64,000 nt of DNA from Leeuwenhoekiella sp. MAR_2009_132. Its GTDB lineage: Bacteria; Bacteroidota; Bacteroidia; Flavobacteriales; Flavobacteriaceae. Location of the stretch: positions 1,498,001 through 1,562,000 of the forward strand of contig NZ_JHZY01000004.1 in assembly GCF_000687915.1 (NCBI RefSeq), given 5' to 3'. Of the stretch, positions 62,664 to 64,000 are shown in pieces. Position 1 is the stretch's first letter, and each line of letters starts with the position of its first letter. Made by a program: the position numbers and the translations under genes. The notes under the pieces are model-generated. The model saw only the letters and a program-made list of their open reading frames with translations. It was not told the DNA's origin and searched no databases.

Positions 62664-62950
62664 GCCATTCAGACTACATACCCGTTCCCGAACTTTGCAA
62701 ACATTATTGTATAAAGCAAACCTTTTTTGAAGAATTACACGATAAAGGCGTGCTTGAGATTGTGAGTATAGCGCATACAAATTGCCTGCATCACGAGAGC
62801 ATACCCACATTTGAGAAAATAGTGCGTATTTCTGAAGAATTGCATATTAATATTGAAGGAATTGATGTGATTCTAAATCTTTTAGACACGGTAGATGACC
62901 TCAGAAATCAGCTAACTGCAACACAAAACCGATTGAGGTTATATGAATAA
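62660..62950 (+). CDS. cbpM: Chaperone modulator CbpM
   Basis: 96 residues. MerR-like fold region with [18 protein letters not shown] and a helical end ([18 protein letters not shown]). CbpM binds the J domain of CbpA and inhibits it. Overlaps cbpA by 4 nt. Confidence 0.85.
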   Translation: MSHSDYIPVPELCKHYCIKQTFFEELHDKGVLEIVSIAHTNCLHHESIPTFEKIVRISEELHINIEGIDVILNLLDTVDDLRNQLTATQNRLRLYE

Positions 62951-62951
62951 A

Positions 62952-62980
62952 AAAACCAGACCTTTTTGAGATCTGGTTTT
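62952..62980. terminator. Terminator between cbpM and the convergent reductase
   Basis: AAAACCAGA (62952-62960) / TCTGGTTTT (62972-62980), loop 11 nt, T-run on the plus strand and A-rich on the other. Confidence 0.8.
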
Positions 62981-63004
62981 ATCTAATTCTATAAGTTGTA
63001 AAAT

Positions 63005-64000
63005 TTAAGGAGCCGGGTTTGGAATTGCCTTATGTACCGTTTCTATCTCTTCTAAAATTTCTTCAGAAAGAGAGACGTTAATACTGCCTATATTTTCTTT
63101 AAGTTGCTCTAATGAGGTAGCACCTATAATATTTGCAGTCATAAACGGGCGATCTGTTACAAAAGCCAGTGCAAGTTGGGTAATAGATAAACCGTGTTTC
63201 TCTGCGATTGCTATATACTGCTTTGTTGCTGCTACTGCATTATCATTTGAGTATCTATTATACTGCGGAAATTGATTCACCCGAGAATCTTGTGCATCTG
63301 TACCTTTAATATATTTCCCGGAAAGTGTGCCAAAACCAAGCGGTGAATACGCCAGTAATCCTACTTCCTCGCGGTGTAAGAGCTCTGTTAATCCTACTTC
63401 ATCCTTTCGGTTTAATAAATTATAGGGGTTTTGAACCGTTATCATTTTAGGCAATCCTTTACGGGCTTCTTCTAGATATCGAGACAATCCGTAAGGTGTT
63501 TCGTTACTTACACCTATATGTCTTATCAATCCTTCTTTTACAAAGTCCTGTAAACCTTCAAGAATTTCAGCAAAATTATCCTGCCATTTTTCGTTCTCAT
63601 CGTGCGTGTAACCTAGCTTTCCGAAGTAATTGGTATTGCGCTCTGGCCAGTGCAATTGATACAAATCAAGATAATCTGTCTGAAGACGCTTTAAACTTTT
63701 GTGAATGGCATCTTTAAACTCTGCTTTTGTAAAGCCACCAGTACGAATGTGTTTAGACATTGCTGCCGGACCTGCAATTTTAGATGCAATAACCAGATCA
63801 TCACGTTTCCCTTTTTTAGCTAACCATGTACCAATAATACGTTCTGTGCTTCCCTGTGTTTCAGGCTTGGCAGGAACGCTGTATAGCTCTGCAGTATCAA
63901 TAAAGTTTACTCCTTGTTCTATTGCGTAGTCAAGTTGTGCGTGACCTTCGGCTTCGGTATTTTGTTGACCGTACGTCATTGTTCCCAGGCATATCTTACT
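63005..64000 (-). CDS. Aldo/keto reductase (Tas-like), N-terminus cut by window end
   Basis: 332 visible residues. The frame stays open to the last base (SKICLGTMTYG at the visible start), so the N-terminal few residues lie beyond the window. Catalytic tetrad region FIDTAELYS (Asp/Tyr), GTLSGKY and the C-terminal NIIGATSLEQLKENI as NADP-binding. Typical Tas-like oxidoreductase; substrate unknown. Confidence 0.93.
   Translation of the reverse strand, partial: SKICLGTMTYGQQNTEAEGHAQLDYAIEQGVNFIDTAELYSVPAKPETQGSTERIIGTWLAKKGKRDDLVIASKIAGPAAMSKHIRTGGFTKAEFKDAIHKSLKRLQTDYLDLYQLHWPERNTNYFGKLGYTHDENEKWQDNFAEILEGLQDFVKEGLIRHIGVSNETPYGLSRYLEEARKGLPKMITVQNPYNLLNRKDEVGLTELLHREEVGLLAYSPLGFGTLSGKYIKGTDAQDSRVNQFPQYNRYSNDNAVAATKQYIAIAEKHGLSITQLALAFVTDRPFMTANIIGATSLEQLKENIGSINVSLSEEILEEIETVHKAIPNPAP

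Overview
The window looks like the chromosome of a member of the Bacteroidota, most likely family Flavobacteriaceae. The grounds are a gliding-motility lipoprotein gene (gldH) between ricT and a class A PBP, a DUF4292/EnvC/HU-SPOR/dprA neighbourhood, many short N-terminal lipoboxes, very AT-rich spacers, and promoters with the Bacteroidota -7 box TAnnTTTG. No rRNA, tRNA, CRISPR, transposase, integrase or phage gene was seen.

Layout. 1-7.6 kb: cell-envelope and housekeeping genes (TPR protein, DUF4292 lipoprotein, EnvC-like M23 protein, acyl-CoA thioesterase, HU/SPOR protein, dprA, trpS, plsC-type acyltransferase). 7.6-14 kb: an ECF sigma factor with a membrane-anchored partner, recA, a 0.55-kb gene-poor stretch that probably encodes a small RNA, trhO, and a zinc-protease-like lipoprotein. 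14.3-20.5 kb: ricT-gldH-PBP1A, then a CoA-transferase pair with a peroxiredoxin gene between its subunits. 20.9-25.2 kb: a fused two-domain ABC ATPase, a 3'-5' exonuclease, an alkyltransferase and a CBS/CNNM protein. 25.3-35.7 kb: haem biosynthesis. hemA-hemC-hemD-hemE, three small genes and hemF form one tight minus-strand operon; hemB lies across an unusual helicase gene; hemH and hemJ follow at 37.6 and 43.3 kb. hemF carries a one-base frameshift in an A-run. 35.8-46.1 kb: AraC regulator, ThuA protein, MATE exporter, a 1,032-residue VPS10/BNR-repeat protein, a histidine kinase and an enoyl-CoA hydratase.

46.17-55.37 kb is an accessory island and the most unusual part of the window. Eleven or so small genes, all on the plus strand and visibly more AT-rich than the flanks, are separated by imperfect palindromes of 77-200 bp. 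Four near-identical copies of a terminator-promoter module (R1-R4) divide the island into four blocks. Each block begins at a GTT directly after ...GGATATA(A/G)GGAG. The first 9-10 bases of several cassettes are the exact reverse complement of the bases that open the palindrome at the end of the same cassette. This is the rule that integron gene cassettes obey (R' complementary to R'' of the same attC). I read the island as an integron-like cassette array, or an attC cluster without an integrase, with a reiterated promoter. No integrase is present here, so this is an inference.

55.5-64 kb returns to ordinary backbone: a PA0069-type radical SAM protein, an M23 peptidase, an acyl-CoA dehydrogenase, two tandem FKBP isomerases, a ZIP transporter, a cbpA/cbpM-like pair, and an aldo/keto reductase cut by the window end.
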